From an uncultured Ruminococcus sp. (lineage in GTDB: Bacteria > Bacillota > Clostridia > Oscillospirales > Acutalibacteraceae): a DNA stretch of 64,000 bases. The translations under genes were made by a program, and so were the position numbers. The notes under the pieces were generated by a model, which did no database searches, was not told where the DNA came from, and saw nothing but the letters and a program-made list of their open reading frames with translations. Below are positions 39,478 to 49,026 of the stretch, piece by piece (the first letter of the stretch is position 1; each line of letters begins with the position of its first letter). The stretch is taken from the NCBI GenBank assembly GCA_904393835.1, contig CAJFNC010000002.1, positions 62,001 to 126,000 of the forward strand. The letters are read 5' to 3'.

Positions 39478-40041
39478 ATGAAAACAAAATTATCGTTGAT
39501 ATTAAGCTGTATTTTGTGTATAATGATGTTAACGAGTTGCGGAAGCGAACAGCAAAATACTGAACAGACAGTAAATACTTACGCAAGCTCTAAGAGCGTG
39601 AGCTTGCAGACGCAGACTGCAGAAACCTTCCCCAATCAAACATCTGCCGCGCAGAATACGGAAAATACTGCAGACGGAAAGGAGAACGCAGCGATGAAAA
39701 TGAATGTACAGATTGGAAACAGCACCTTTACGGCAAGTCCGGAAAATAACGCTGCGGCGGACGCTCTTGTAAAGATGATGGAGAGCGCACCGTTGACAAT
39801 TAAAATGAATGATTACGGCGGCTTTGAAAAGGTAGGTTCCCTCGGAACAAGCCTTCCTGTATCCGACTGCCACACTACAACTCAGGCGGGCGACATTGTG
39901 CTGTATCAGGGAAATCAAATTGTTATTTTCTACGGCTCAAATTCTTGGAGCTATACCCGCCTCGGAAAAATTGATGACCTCAACGGCTGGGAAAAAGCGC
40001 TGGGCAGCGGTGATGTAACGGTGACATTTTCTTTGCAATAA
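39478..40041 (+). CDS. lipoprotein with cyclophilin-like fold domain
   Basis: lipobox LTSCGS; C-terminal MNVQIGNSTFTASPENNAAADALVKMMESAPLTIKMNDYGGFEKVGSLGTSLP...DIVLYQGNQIVIFYGSNSWSYTRLGKI. Confidence 0.85.
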   Translation: MKTKLSLILSCILCIMMLTSCGSEQQNTEQTVNTYASSKSVSLQTQTAETFPNQTSAAQNTENTADGKENAAMKMNVQIGNSTFTASPENNAAADALVKMMESAPLTIKMNDYGGFEKVGSLGTSLPVSDCHTTTQAGDIVLYQGNQIVIFYGSNSWSYTRLGKIDDLNGWEKALGSGDVTVTFSLQ

Positions 40042-40129
40042 TAGTCATATAAAAATATTGCGTGCGCCGTTTGAGAATAATACGGCGTGCGTAAAAATAT
40101 ATAAATAAATTAAAAAGGAGTAATATGTT

Positions 40130-41302
40130 ATGCTTGGAAATTTTTCATATTGTAACCCGACAAAGCTTTATTTCGGGGATGAGTCGTTGAACTACTTAAA
40201 CACGGAACTCCCCAAATACGGAAAGAATGTAGTGCTGATCTACGGCGGCGGTTCTATCAAAAAGAACGGCATTTATCAGGACGTTGTTGAAATTTTGAAA
40301 AACAACGGCAAAAATGTTGCTGAAATTTCAGGCGTTATGCCTAACCCTACTGTTCCGAAACTGTACGAAGGAATTGAAATTGCCCGCAAACACAACGCTG
40401 ATTTTCTGCTTGCAGTAGGAGGCGGTTCGGTTTGTGACTACGCCAAGGCTGTTTCCGTATCTGTTAACTGTAAGGATGATCCATGGGATAAATATTTTGT
40501 TCGCTTTGAAGAACCCGATTGCGAAACACTGCCTGTGGGCTGTGTGCTCACTATGGTAGGCACAGGTTCTGAGATGAACGCAGGCTCTGTTATCACCAAC
40601 CCCGAAACAAAGCAAAAAATCGGTCATGTATTTGCTGATGAAAAAATTATGCCTAAGTTCTCAATTTTGAATCCAAAATACACCCTGACGCTGCCTCACT
40701 ATCAGATGGTTTCAGGTATCTATGATATTTTCAACCATATCTGTGAGCAGTATTTCTCCGGTGAAGACGACAATACAAGCGATTATATCAGCGAGGGACT
40801 TATGCGTTCTTTGCTCCGCTCCAGCCGAATTGCCAACAAAAATATGCAGGATTATGAGGCGCGCAGCAATATTATGTGGACAGCCACATGGGCACTCAAT
40901 ACCCTTGTTGCAAAGGGCAAGTCAACCGACTGGATGGTACATATGCTCGGCCAGGCTGTGGGCGCATATACGAATGCAACTCACGGTATGACGCTTGCGG
41001 CTGTTTCTCTGCCATACTATCGCCATATTATGCCGTACGGTCTGCAAAAATTCAAGAGATTTGCCGTTAATGTGTGGGGTGTAAATCCCGACGGAAAAAC
41101 CGACGAGCAAGTGGCTCTGGAGGGTCTTAAAGCTATGGAAGACTGGATGAATGAGCTCGGCTTGGTAATGAACATCTCAGACCTTGGCGCAACAGAGGAT
41201 ATGATTGAGGGCATTGCCGATTCAACTCTCATTATGGACAGCGGATATAAAGTTTTATCACGCGATGAGGTTGTAGAGGTTTTGAAAGCAAGTTTGAAAT
41301 AA
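40130..41302 (+). CDS. iron-containing alcohol dehydrogenase (butanol dehydrogenase/YqhD-like)
   Basis: YGGGSIKKNGIY, GGGSVCDYAKAV, GTGSEMNAGSVI, ATHGMTLAAVSLPYYRH. Confidence 0.93.
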   Translation: MLGNFSYCNPTKLYFGDESLNYLNTELPKYGKNVVLIYGGGSIKKNGIYQDVVEILKNNGKNVAEISGVMPNPTVPKLYEGIEIARKHNADFLLAVGGGSVCDYAKAVSVSVNCKDDPWDKYFVRFEEPDCETLPVGCVLTMVGTGSEMNAGSVITNPETKQKIGHVFADEKIMPKFSILNPKYTLTLPHYQMVSGIYDIFNHICEQYFSGEDDNTSDYISEGLMRSLLRSSRIANKNMQDYEARSNIMWTATWALNTLVAKGKSTDWMVHMLGQAVGAYTNATHGMTLAAVSLPYYRHIMPYGLQKFKRFAVNVWGVNPDGKTDEQVALEGLKAMEDWMNELGLVMNISDLGATEDMIEGIADSTLIMDSGYKVLSRDEVVEVLKASLK

Positions 41303-41327
41303 ATCACCTATAGTTTCTGAAATATTT

Positions 41328-41360
41328 CAGCGGGAGTCATATGACTCCCGCTGATTTTTT
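41328..41360 (+). terminator. intrinsic terminator after Fe-ADH
   Basis: CAGCGGGAGTCAT-ATGACTCCCGCTG-ATTTTTT. Confidence 0.85.
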
Positions 41361-41892
41361 CAAAGCTTTGAGTTGATTTTGTTTTTTATTTACATTTTCC
41401 TTAATTATCTCAATAAAATCCCTGACCTCATTTGCAGGTTTTTTGGAGTACAGGATTCCGTAAGGAATTTTATAATCGAATTTAACGGGAATAGTAATTA
41501 ACGACGGGTGAATATCAGCCCATGCGTCCAGCGTCAGCAAAAGAGTTCCCGTTTGTTCGCAGGTATTGAATGTGTCCATATCGTAATAGTAACTTGCTTC
41601 TTCAACTATAATTTGAGGATGCGCCATTTTAAGCATATCGTGAAAATGGTCGAGCAGCTCGGTGTCTCCGCTTTTTACCATCATAAGATGTTCACCGTGC
41701 AGATCTTGTAAAGTCAATTGTCAGTTCGATTCCATGATTGTTACGTTTCAGCAGTCTTACGCCCAAGCGGCTTTCAAGTGTATTCATATGTTTCATAACC
41801 GAAGCAGGTGTGACAAAAAGCAGTTTTGCGGCTTTGGAAAAGCTGCCGCAATCTACAACCTGTAAAAAATCCGTAACTGTTGATTTAGCAAA
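41337..41892 (-). pseudogene. decayed LysR family regulator (internal deletion plus frameshift)
   Basis: N-terminal HTH fragment FAKSTVTDFLQVVDCGSFSKAAKLLFVTPASVMKHMNTLESRLGVRLLKRNNHGIELT (stop at 41692-41694) and a substrate-binding-domain fragment in another frame (41337-41717). Confidence 0.8.
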
Positions 41893-42059
41893 ACTATTCC
41901 TCCGTTAGCTTTTACTTTTAGTAAATACATTGTAGCATTTTTGGTTATTCCGTGTCAAGGTAAATGCTGATATAATAAAGATAACAGATACGGAGCCTTA
42001 AAGGTTCTGTTAATGACAGTCATTGTTTTACAAATGAAAAATTAAAGGAGGCAACAGCT

Positions 42060-42911
42060 ATGCAAAAAATTCAATTGAATAACGGGGTGCAAATACCTGC
42101 CGAGGGTATCGGCGTATATCAGATTGAAGATAGTGAAACTTGTGAACAGGTCGTTTTGGATGCTTTGAAAACCGGGTATCGTATGATTGATACCGCCGCA
42201 GCCTATAACAATGAAGAGGCAGTAGGTAAAGCAATTCGCAAAAGCGGAGTTCCTCGTGAGAAAATCTTTGTAACAACTAAAGTTTGGGTGCAGGACTTTG
42301 GATATGAAAATACTAAAAAGGCAGTTTTGTCCTCGCTTAAAAAGTTAGATCTGGACTATTTGGATATGGTGCTGCTTCACCAGCAAATGTCCGACTACTA
42401 CGGTTCCTGGCGTGCGTTGCAGGAGTTGTGCAGGGAGGGAAAAGTCAGGACTATCGGCGTTTCCAATTTCTACCCCGACAGACTTGTTGATTTGTTCGTA
42501 AATGCAGAAATTCCGCCCGCTGTAAATCAGATTGAGTGTCATCCTTTTTATCAAAGGGACTATGATTTAAAAGTTATGAAGGATTTGGGTGTAGCTCCCA
42601 TGGCTTGGGCACCTTTGGCAGAGGGCGGTCATAATATCTGGCAAGACCCGACATTGCGCGCAATAGGGAAGAAGTACGGCAAAACAAACGCACAGGCAGC
42701 GCTGAGGTTCAACGTACAGAGAGGTGTTATCATCATTCCTAAAACCGTTCATAAAGACCGAATGGAGGAAAATTTCAATATTTGGGATTTTTCACTCAGT
42801 GATGATGATATGGCGGCTATTCAAAAGCTGGATACCGGACGCACGGAAATTATCGACCACTTAAATGTGGATGTTGTAAAATTTTTAAATCAACATAAAA
42901 TTCATAATTGA
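42060..42911 (+). CDS. aldo/keto reductase
   Basis: GYRMIDTAAAYNNEEAVGKAIRKSGVPREKIFVTTKVW, IGVSNFYPDRL. Confidence 0.95.
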   Translation: MQKIQLNNGVQIPAEGIGVYQIEDSETCEQVVLDALKTGYRMIDTAAAYNNEEAVGKAIRKSGVPREKIFVTTKVWVQDFGYENTKKAVLSSLKKLDLDYLDMVLLHQQMSDYYGSWRALQELCREGKVRTIGVSNFYPDRLVDLFVNAEIPPAVNQIECHPFYQRDYDLKVMKDLGVAPMAWAPLAEGGHNIWQDPTLRAIGKKYGKTNAQAALRFNVQRGVIIIPKTVHKDRMEENFNIWDFSLSDDDMAAIQKLDTGRTEIIDHLNVDVVKFLNQHKIHN

Positions 42912-42925
42912 CGGAGGTATTGACA

Positions 42926-43771
42926 ATGGAATATACAACTTTGAAAAACGGTGTAAAAATCCCGATGTTGGGTTACGGAGTGTTTCAGATTCCGGTTGAG
43001 GATACTGCCCGTTGCGTTTTGGACGCGCTTGCAGTCGGATACCGCAGCATAGATACGGCGCAGGGATATTTTAACGAGGAAGGCGTAGGCGATGCCATAA
43101 GCACCTGCGGTATTCCCAGAGATCAGCTGTTTTTGACAACAAAAATCTGGATAAGCAACGGCGGTTATGAGAAAGCAAAGGCGTCTATTGACGAATCATT
43201 GAAAAAGCTGAAAACCGATTACATTGACTTAATGCTTATCCACCAGCCGTTTAATGACTATTACGGTTCTTATCGTGCAATGGAAGAAGCGTACAAGGCA
43301 GGAAAAATTCGCGCTATCGGCGTTTCAAACTTTATGCCCGACCGTTTTATTGATATTGCAAACTTTGTGGAAATTCCTCCAATGGTTAATCAGCTGGAGG
43401 TTCATTTGTTCCAACAGCAGAAAGCAGCTCGTCCTATTTTGAAAAAGTACGGTACTCAGCTTATGGCATGGTCGCCTTTGGCACAGGGCAAGAACAACCT
43501 GTTTGCAGACCCGACGCTTAAGGAAATCGGTGAGAAGTACGGCAAAACCGCCGCACAGATAAATCTGCGTTTTCTTATTCAATCGGGTGTGGTTGTGATT
43601 CCGAAATCCACCCATAAAGAACGTATGGAGGAAAACTTTAATTTGTTTGATTTCAGTTTGACCGAAGATGAGATGAAAAGGCTTGAGGAAATGGATCTCG
43701 GACACAGCCTGTTTATCGACCATTACGCACCCGAGGTTGCCGATATGTTCGTCAGCGCGGGCAAGGTGTAA
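42926..43771 (+). CDS. aldo/keto reductase (tandem paralogue)
   Basis: GYRSIDTAQGYFNEEGVGDAISTCGIPRDQLFLTTKIW, IGVSNFMPDRF; start refined. Confidence 0.95.
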   Translation: MEYTTLKNGVKIPMLGYGVFQIPVEDTARCVLDALAVGYRSIDTAQGYFNEEGVGDAISTCGIPRDQLFLTTKIWISNGGYEKAKASIDESLKKLKTDYIDLMLIHQPFNDYYGSYRAMEEAYKAGKIRAIGVSNFMPDRFIDIANFVEIPPMVNQLEVHLFQQQKAARPILKKYGTQLMAWSPLAQGKNNLFADPTLKEIGEKYGKTAAQINLRFLIQSGVVVIPKSTHKERMEENFNLFDFSLTEDEMKRLEEMDLGHSLFIDHYAPEVADMFVSAGKV

Positions 43772-43837
43772 TAGAAAATTCTGAAATGATTTATGCGGAT
43801 TAAGACATAAGTTAAAATTTTATATATGTATATTAAT

Positions 43838-43881
43838 GAACAGTTCCTTTAAAGCAGTGTTTATCGGGACTGTTCTTTTTT
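43838..43881 (+). terminator. intrinsic terminator
   Basis: GAACAGT...ACTGTTC-T6. Confidence 0.7.
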
Positions 43882-43994
43882 CGTCCCAAACGAAAAAAAC
43901 CACCCTAAACTCTGTGTTTAAGGCGGTATTATAATTTGTAATATGTGAGCATAAAAGATATTATCGCATAGCTTTATTATAAAAAATGTGTTTG

Positions 43995-44156
43995 TTATTT
44001 TTTGTTTTTACAGCAGTTTTTTTGATTGCACGCCGAGCAGCCGTTGCACCCGCTGCAACTGCCTTTGTTTTTAACAATGTGTATAATGCTCAAAACAACA
44101 AGCAGGATTATCAAAGCGAGAATAACTATATCTATCGGTGAAAATGAAAAAGACAT
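43995..44156 (-). CDS. FeoB-associated Cys-rich membrane protein-like
   Basis: one TM helix and C-terminal CSGCNGCSACNQKNCCKNKK; start refined to 44156. Confidence 0.7.
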   Translation of the reverse strand: MSFSFSPIDIVILALIILLVVLSIIHIVKNKGSCSGCNGCSACNQKNCCKNKK

Positions 44157-44259
44157 ATAATCACTCCTTGTCAAAATTGAATCTGTATGATATATTGATG
44201 TTAGCATATGTCGGCGGCAAAGTCAACATATGAGAAAGTGACGAAAAACGGTGAATAAT

Positions 44260-45039
44260 ATGAAAGACATTATAATTTTAACTTTAAGAACGGCAGTCGG
44301 CGTTTGTGCGGCGGGGCTGCTTTTGATTTTTTTAATAAATATACTCAGCTCAATTACCAACGTGGGCAGCATTGCGGGCGCGATTGCCTGCTTTTGGATT
44401 TTGTGTATGACAATAGCTCCCGTGCATGAATGGCTTGTACAGCTTTTTTCGCACACCGTGGCGACTCGGTTCATTTACCGATTTGTATGCGTGTGTATGG
44501 CGGTATTTATTGCGTACGGTGCTGCGGTAACTGCGGCAATGGCAGTTTGCGCGTCGGTAAAACCAAAGGAAAATGCAACAGTTATTGTGCTCGGCGCTCA
44601 GGTAAAGAACGGCGGTCCGTCAACAATGCTCAGGGGTCGTATTCTCGCAGCGGAAACATATTTAAAACAGCACCCGGACGCTAAGGCGGTTTTGTCGGGC
44701 GGAAAAGGTGAAGATGAAGCGATAAGCGAGGCTTTATGTATGTACAACGAGCTTGTAAAGAGCGGAATTGACGGCGACAGGCTGTATCTTGAGGATAAGT
44801 CCACAAACACGACTGAAAATTTCAAATTTTCGCAAGAGGTAATCGAGAAAAACGGACTGAATAAAGACCTCGTCGTTGTGACCGACGGTTTTCACCAGCT
44901 GAGAGCGAGAATAATAATTCATCAGCTCGGCATAAAAGAAAGCGTCGGCACGTGCAATGCCGACACTTCGTTTTTGTATCTTCCTACTTTTGTTGTTCGT
45001 GAGTGGTTTGCTCTTCCGTTTCAGGTGTTATTTCGGTAG
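44260..45039 (+). CDS. YdcF/SanA (DUF218) family membrane protein
   Basis: ATVIVLGAQVKNGGPSTMLRGRILAAETYL...AVLSGGKGEDEAISEA...STNTTENFKFS. Confidence 0.9.
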   Translation: MKDIIILTLRTAVGVCAAGLLLIFLINILSSITNVGSIAGAIACFWILCMTIAPVHEWLVQLFSHTVATRFIYRFVCVCMAVFIAYGAAVTAAMAVCASVKPKENATVIVLGAQVKNGGPSTMLRGRILAAETYLKQHPDAKAVLSGGKGEDEAISEALCMYNELVKSGIDGDRLYLEDKSTNTTENFKFSQEVIEKNGLNKDLVVVTDGFHQLRARIIIHQLGIKESVGTCNADTSFLYLPTFVVREWFALPFQVLFR

Positions 45040-45214
45040 TGATAACTTCTGAAATAGAATTGAGCGAATCAATATGCATTCCGCTGCGGCGGTTTGCCTC
45101 ACGGGGGAAAATTTCGTTGTCGAGCGTGTCAATAATCGGCGACATTGTGTCTCCGTTGTTTCTCGACGGAAATTCAATCGGAAACTGATTTTTTCTGTTT
45201 TTGCTTTTACTCAT
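44984..45214 (-). CDS. small hydrophilic hypothetical protein overlapping ydcF convergently
   Basis: 76 aa ORF preceded by GAAAGGCGG; composition plausible for a disordered protein. Confidence 0.55.
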   Translation of the reverse strand: MSKSKNRKNQFPIEFPSRNNGDTMSPIIDTLDNEIFPREANRRSGMHIDSLNSISEVITTEITPETEEQTTHEQQK

Positions 45215-45284
45215 AAATATAACCGCCTTTCAATTTTGATTGGTGGTTATATTTTTTGCAGTTTTTTATTTTATATGCGCTTGT

Positions 45285-46304
45285 TTATATTTTATTTTGA
45301 CTTTTTAGAGTTTTAACCACCGCGTCTAATGTATCAATTGCAAGCGCCAACAGTATGCATCCCATAAAAAACAGGTGAAAGTTTGCAAAGATTGCAGATA
45401 TTTTATCTGAGTCGGCAAAAAGCTCCGATGTATAATTTACAAAATCGCTGTTTAAAATATTTTCTCCTGCAAGCCAAATAACCGCAAGCACGGCGGAAAG
45501 AACATTTGTTATAACTGAGGTAATCATTACCTTTTTGTTGTATCTTTTTTCAATCAGTTTTACAGATTCCCTTATAATTCCCAGCACGCCGAACATAATA
45601 ATAATATACCAAGTTGAATGTATTGTATCTAAATTGAAAATAGGTATGAATGTATTCGTTTTTGTGGTTATCATACATAAAACCTGCGGGCAAATCAGGA
45701 AAACGCTCAAAAACGCAATTGTTATTGCAATTGAGGCAATTGTTTCAACTTTTGAGATTTTTTCTTTCTTTACGGGAACCGAGGGCAGACTGTCAAGATT
45801 GCCCGTGTTATCAATTTTTATATTTTTATGATAGAAAATTGCAAACAGTATTGTAACAAAGGCAAATGCCCACACAATAGCAGACGGAAGCGATGTAAAC
45901 AGGTTTACAAAGAAGTCACGTAAAAGGATTACGGAGCTGCTTGCATACGAGGTTTCGGTGCCGTTAAGAGCATTAACAAGCGTTGAAATAATCATTGCAA
46001 GGGTTATTCCCGCGCACGTACATATAAGCACAATTTTCAGCACATATTTGTAGGTTGAGTAGTACGGAGAGCCGATAAGACACTTGTCGGAATCGGGATT
46101 GTACTGTTCGTAAAGCTCCTGAGGAGTGCCGAGCTCGGTCAGAACAATTCTGATATCCTTTTCCTGCGGCGTTGTGTTTGCACAGCGCTCCGTCAGCATA
46201 TCGTCAATTATTGTGCGAAGTTCGTCGGAAACATCGGATCTGATTTTTTTTGGCAGACGCTTTGTTGCAGCATAGATATATCTTTCAATAAGGTCGTTAG
46301 TCAT
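45285..46304 (-). CDS. membrane protein with N-terminal HAAS-type helical domain
   Basis: MTNDLIERYIYAATKRLPKKIRSDVSDELRTIIDDML...LTELGTPQELYEQY followed by TM helices; start refined; overlaps the padR end. Confidence 0.8.
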   Translation of the reverse strand: MTNDLIERYIYAATKRLPKKIRSDVSDELRTIIDDMLTERCANTTPQEKDIRIVLTELGTPQELYEQYNPDSDKCLIGSPYYSTYKYVLKIVLICTCAGITLAMIISTLVNALNGTETSYASSSVILLRDFFVNLFTSLPSAIVWAFAFVTILFAIFYHKNIKIDNTGNLDSLPSVPVKKEKISKVETIASIAITIAFLSVFLICPQVLCMITTKTNTFIPIFNLDTIHSTWYIIIMFGVLGIIRESVKLIEKRYNKKVMITSVITNVLSAVLAVIWLAGENILNSDFVNYTSELFADSDKISAIFANFHLFFMGCILLALAIDTLDAVVKTLKSQNKI

Positions 46305-46647
46305 TTTGATTTTCCCCCTCTGACAAAAGTTTTTCAACATTTTGCGTAAATGCTTTCCATTGCTCGGTTGTTTTGTTGAGAACAATTAAGCCATCCGCGG
46401 TCGTTTTGTAGTATTTTCTGGGCTTTGCTTCGCTTGTTTCCCATTCGCTGGTAAGAAGTCCCTGCGATTCAAGTCGGCGCATAAGCGGATACAGAGTGTT
46501 AGCTTCAATCGGAATGTCGTGAGCCTGAAGTTCTTTTACAAGGTTGTAACCGTACATAGGTTTTTGCAGTCGGTTGAGTACAAGCAGTATCAAATTGCCA
46601 CGCCGAAGCTCCTGTACAAGGCCCGCAACTATGTCGTCGTGATTCAT
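46297..46647 (-). CDS. PadR family transcriptional regulator
   Basis: MYGYNLVKELQAHDIPIEANTLYPLMRRLESQGLLTSEWETSEAKPRKYYKTT. Confidence 0.93.
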   Translation of the reverse strand: MNHDDIVAGLVQELRRGNLILLVLNRLQKPMYGYNLVKELQAHDIPIEANTLYPLMRRLESQGLLTSEWETSEAKPRKYYKTTADGLIVLNKTTEQWKAFTQNVEKLLSEGENQND

Positions 46648-46825
46648 ATTTTCACCACCGTTTTAAATTAACAATATTGTGTAATATAATTATACTGTGC
46701 GATATACAGTATGTCAAGATTTTTTAAAGTTTTTTCAAAAATAAAACGCCGCGCAGTCAAATAACTGCACAGCGTTTTGTGGGGTTAGTTATATTTTTAA
46801 TTTTTATCAATATAATAACTGAGTA

Positions 46826-48562
46826 TTACATACTTTCGGGACAACTTATATTAAACATTGTGAGCACGTTTTTAATTACAGCCTTTACACATTCGCAAAG
46901 TGCAAGTCTTGCCTGCATAAGTGACTCGTCCTTGCCTTTTACGCGGCAAGCGTTGTAAAACTTGTGGAAAAGTGTCGCAAGCGCGGTCACATAGCGTGTA
47001 ATCTTTGTGGGGTCATAATCTTTTGCGGTAGATATAATTTCAGCTGTGTAAGAGGCAAGGTGGTTAATAAGCTCCTTTTCTTCGGGAGCGCAAAGCAGAG
47101 CAAGCTCATCGTTTGTGCATTTGCGTGGAGTTATTCCGTCCTTTGCAAGCGATTTAAGAATACTGCAAATTCTTGCGTGCGCATACTGAACGTAGTAAAC
47201 GGGATTCTGGTTGTCCTCGCTGACCGCAAGGTCAAGGTCAAAATCCATCTGAGTGTTTGCTTCCCTTGTGTTGAACATAAATCTTGCGCTGTCAACAGGA
47301 ACTTCGTCAAGCAAATCGCCGAGCTGAATTGCTTTGCCTGTTCGCTTGCTCATCCTTACAAGCTCGCCGCCCTTAACAAGCTTTACAAGCTGCATAAGTA
47401 CAACGTGGAGGTTGTCGCCGTTGTAGCCGATAGCGTCCATTGCGCCTTTCATTCTCATAACGTGTCCGTGGTGGTCGGCACCCCATACATCGATAAGAGT
47501 TGTAAAGCCTCTGTCAAATTTATTTTTATGATAGGCAATATCGGCGGTAAAATAGGTTGGATTGCCGTTTTTGCGTATAAGAACGTCGTCTTTAAGCTCA
47601 AGGTTGTCTATGTACTTCTGAGTTTTACCCTCTTTTAGCAGCTTTTCGGTGAGCACCTCTTTGTTTTTGTACCAAACAGCTCCGTCCTCTTCATAGGTAA
47701 GTCCTTTGTCCTTAAGAATGTCAACAACCTCTTTGACCGCGCCGCTTTTGTGAAGCTCGCTTTCAAAGAACCACTTATCGTAGTGGATATGATACTTTTC
47801 CATATCAGCCTGCATTTTCTTGATGTTCTTGGGAAGAGCGTAGTCAACAAGGGCTTTTTTGCGTTCTTCGCCGGAAACATTCAAAAGGCTGTCACCGTTT
47901 ATGTCGGCGTATTCACGGGCAAGCTCCGTAATGTCGGCTCCCTGATAACCGTCTTCGGGGAACACGATTTCGTCGCCCTTGTAAATTTGAAGATAGCGAG
48001 CCTCAAGCGAATTGCCGAATTTTTCAATCTGGTTGCCCGCGTCGTTTACGTAAAATTCACGCCAAACGCTGTAACCTGCCTTGTCCAAAACTGCGGCAAG
48101 GCAGTCGCCGAGCGCGCCGCCTCTTGCGTTGCCCATATGCATCGGTCCCGTCGGGTTTGCCGATACAAACTCAACCATTACTTTTTCGCCGCCGCCAAAA
48201 TCGCTTCTGCCGTAGTTTTCGGGGTCGGAAAGAATTTCGTTTATTACGTTCGCGTAGAAATCCGAGCCGAGGAAAAAGTTAATAAATCCGGGTCCCGCCG
48301 TTTCAAAGCGCTCGCACATTGTGCTGTCAAGAGAAATGTTGTCGGTGATTGCTTTGGCAATTTTAAACGGCGGCATTTTGAATGCCTTTGCGCCTGCCAT
48401 GGCGGCGTTGGTGGCAAAGTCGCCGTGACTTCTGTCGGCTGGAGTTTCGATTATAAATTTCGGAATCTCGGCGTCGGGGAGTTCTCCTTTAGATATTGCC
48501 GTTGTAATTGCGTTTTCTATAGCCTTTTTAAGCGTACTGACTGCTTTTGCGTATGTATCCAT
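46826..48562 (-). CDS. argS: arginyl-tRNA synthetase
   Basis: VEFVSANPTGPMHMGNARGGALGD, GADHHGHVMRMKGAM, MSKRTGKAIQLGDLLDEV. Confidence 0.96.
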   Translation of the reverse strand: MDTYAKAVSTLKKAIENAITTAISKGELPDAEIPKFIIETPADRSHGDFATNAAMAGAKAFKMPPFKIAKAITDNISLDSTMCERFETAGPGFINFFLGSDFYANVINEILSDPENYGRSDFGGGEKVMVEFVSANPTGPMHMGNARGGALGDCLAAVLDKAGYSVWREFYVNDAGNQIEKFGNSLEARYLQIYKGDEIVFPEDGYQGADITELAREYADINGDSLLNVSGEERKKALVDYALPKNIKKMQADMEKYHIHYDKWFFESELHKSGAVKEVVDILKDKGLTYEEDGAVWYKNKEVLTEKLLKEGKTQKYIDNLELKDDVLIRKNGNPTYFTADIAYHKNKFDRGFTTLIDVWGADHHGHVMRMKGAMDAIGYNGDNLHVVLMQLVKLVKGGELVRMSKRTGKAIQLGDLLDEVPVDSARFMFNTREANTQMDFDLDLAVSEDNQNPVYYVQYAHARICSILKSLAKDGITPRKCTNDELALLCAPEEKELINHLASYTAEIISTAKDYDPTKITRYVTALATLFHKFYNACRVKGKDESLMQARLALCECVKAVIKNVLTMFNISCPESM

Positions 48563-48567
48563 ATTAT

Positions 48568-49014
48568 TTATTCACCCTCATCTGAATTTTTTTCTTCAAC
48601 TGTAATTTTAAACTTATTTTCACTTACAAGGTCGGCGTTAAAATCAAGAGTATAGCTCACCTCAAGCACACCGCCTTTTTCGTTTAGATTATTTACAAGT
48701 GTTTTTGTAAACACGCCTATCATCAAATCTCCTGCGACTGTCTGGTAAAGACACTGATGACGTTTTCCGTTTTCAAGCATAAGCCTTGATTGGTACGGTC
48801 CCTTGCGTGTGATAGTTACGGTCTGGTCGGCAACCTTTATAAGATTGTTTGAGAATTTGTCGGGCTGTTCCTCGTCATACTCCTTGTAGCCGATAAAAAA
48901 ATGACCGTTTTTCATTATATAGTTGCCCGCAGTAAGAACTTCGATTTTATCGTATTCGCCGTCGAGAATTTGCTCGCCGACAATTGAAATCATATAATTT
49001 TCCTTTGCAGCCAT
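48568..49014 (-). CDS. DUF1934 family protein (YwiB-like)
   Basis: position upstream of argS and beta-barrel-like sequence TITRKGPYQSRLMLENGKRHQCLYQTVAGDLMIGVFTKTL. Confidence 0.8.
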   Translation of the reverse strand: MAAKENYMISIVGEQILDGEYDKIEVLTAGNYIMKNGHFFIGYKEYDEEQPDKFSNNLIKVADQTVTITRKGPYQSRLMLENGKRHQCLYQTVAGDLMIGVFTKTLVNNLNEKGGVLEVSYTLDFNADLVSENKFKITVEEKNSDEGE

Positions 49015-49026
49015 CGTTACTCCTTA

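Noticed and set aside
43838-43925. Hairpins after the second aldo/keto reductase as a possible ncRNA
   Set aside because: Best explained by the intrinsic terminator GAACAGT...ACTGTTC-T6.
46826-48562. T-box or other aminoacyl-tRNA synthetase leader for argS or trpS
   Set aside because: argS follows DUF1934 with a 5 nt gap and trpS follows an aminotransferase gene closely; no space for a leader element.
46964-48655. Long + strand ORFs 46964-47638 (224 aa) and 47750-48655 (301 aa)
   Set aside because: Fully antisense to argS and DUF1934, which have strong family motifs; the translations are Cys/Val/Phe-rich mirror sequences with no recognisable domain.
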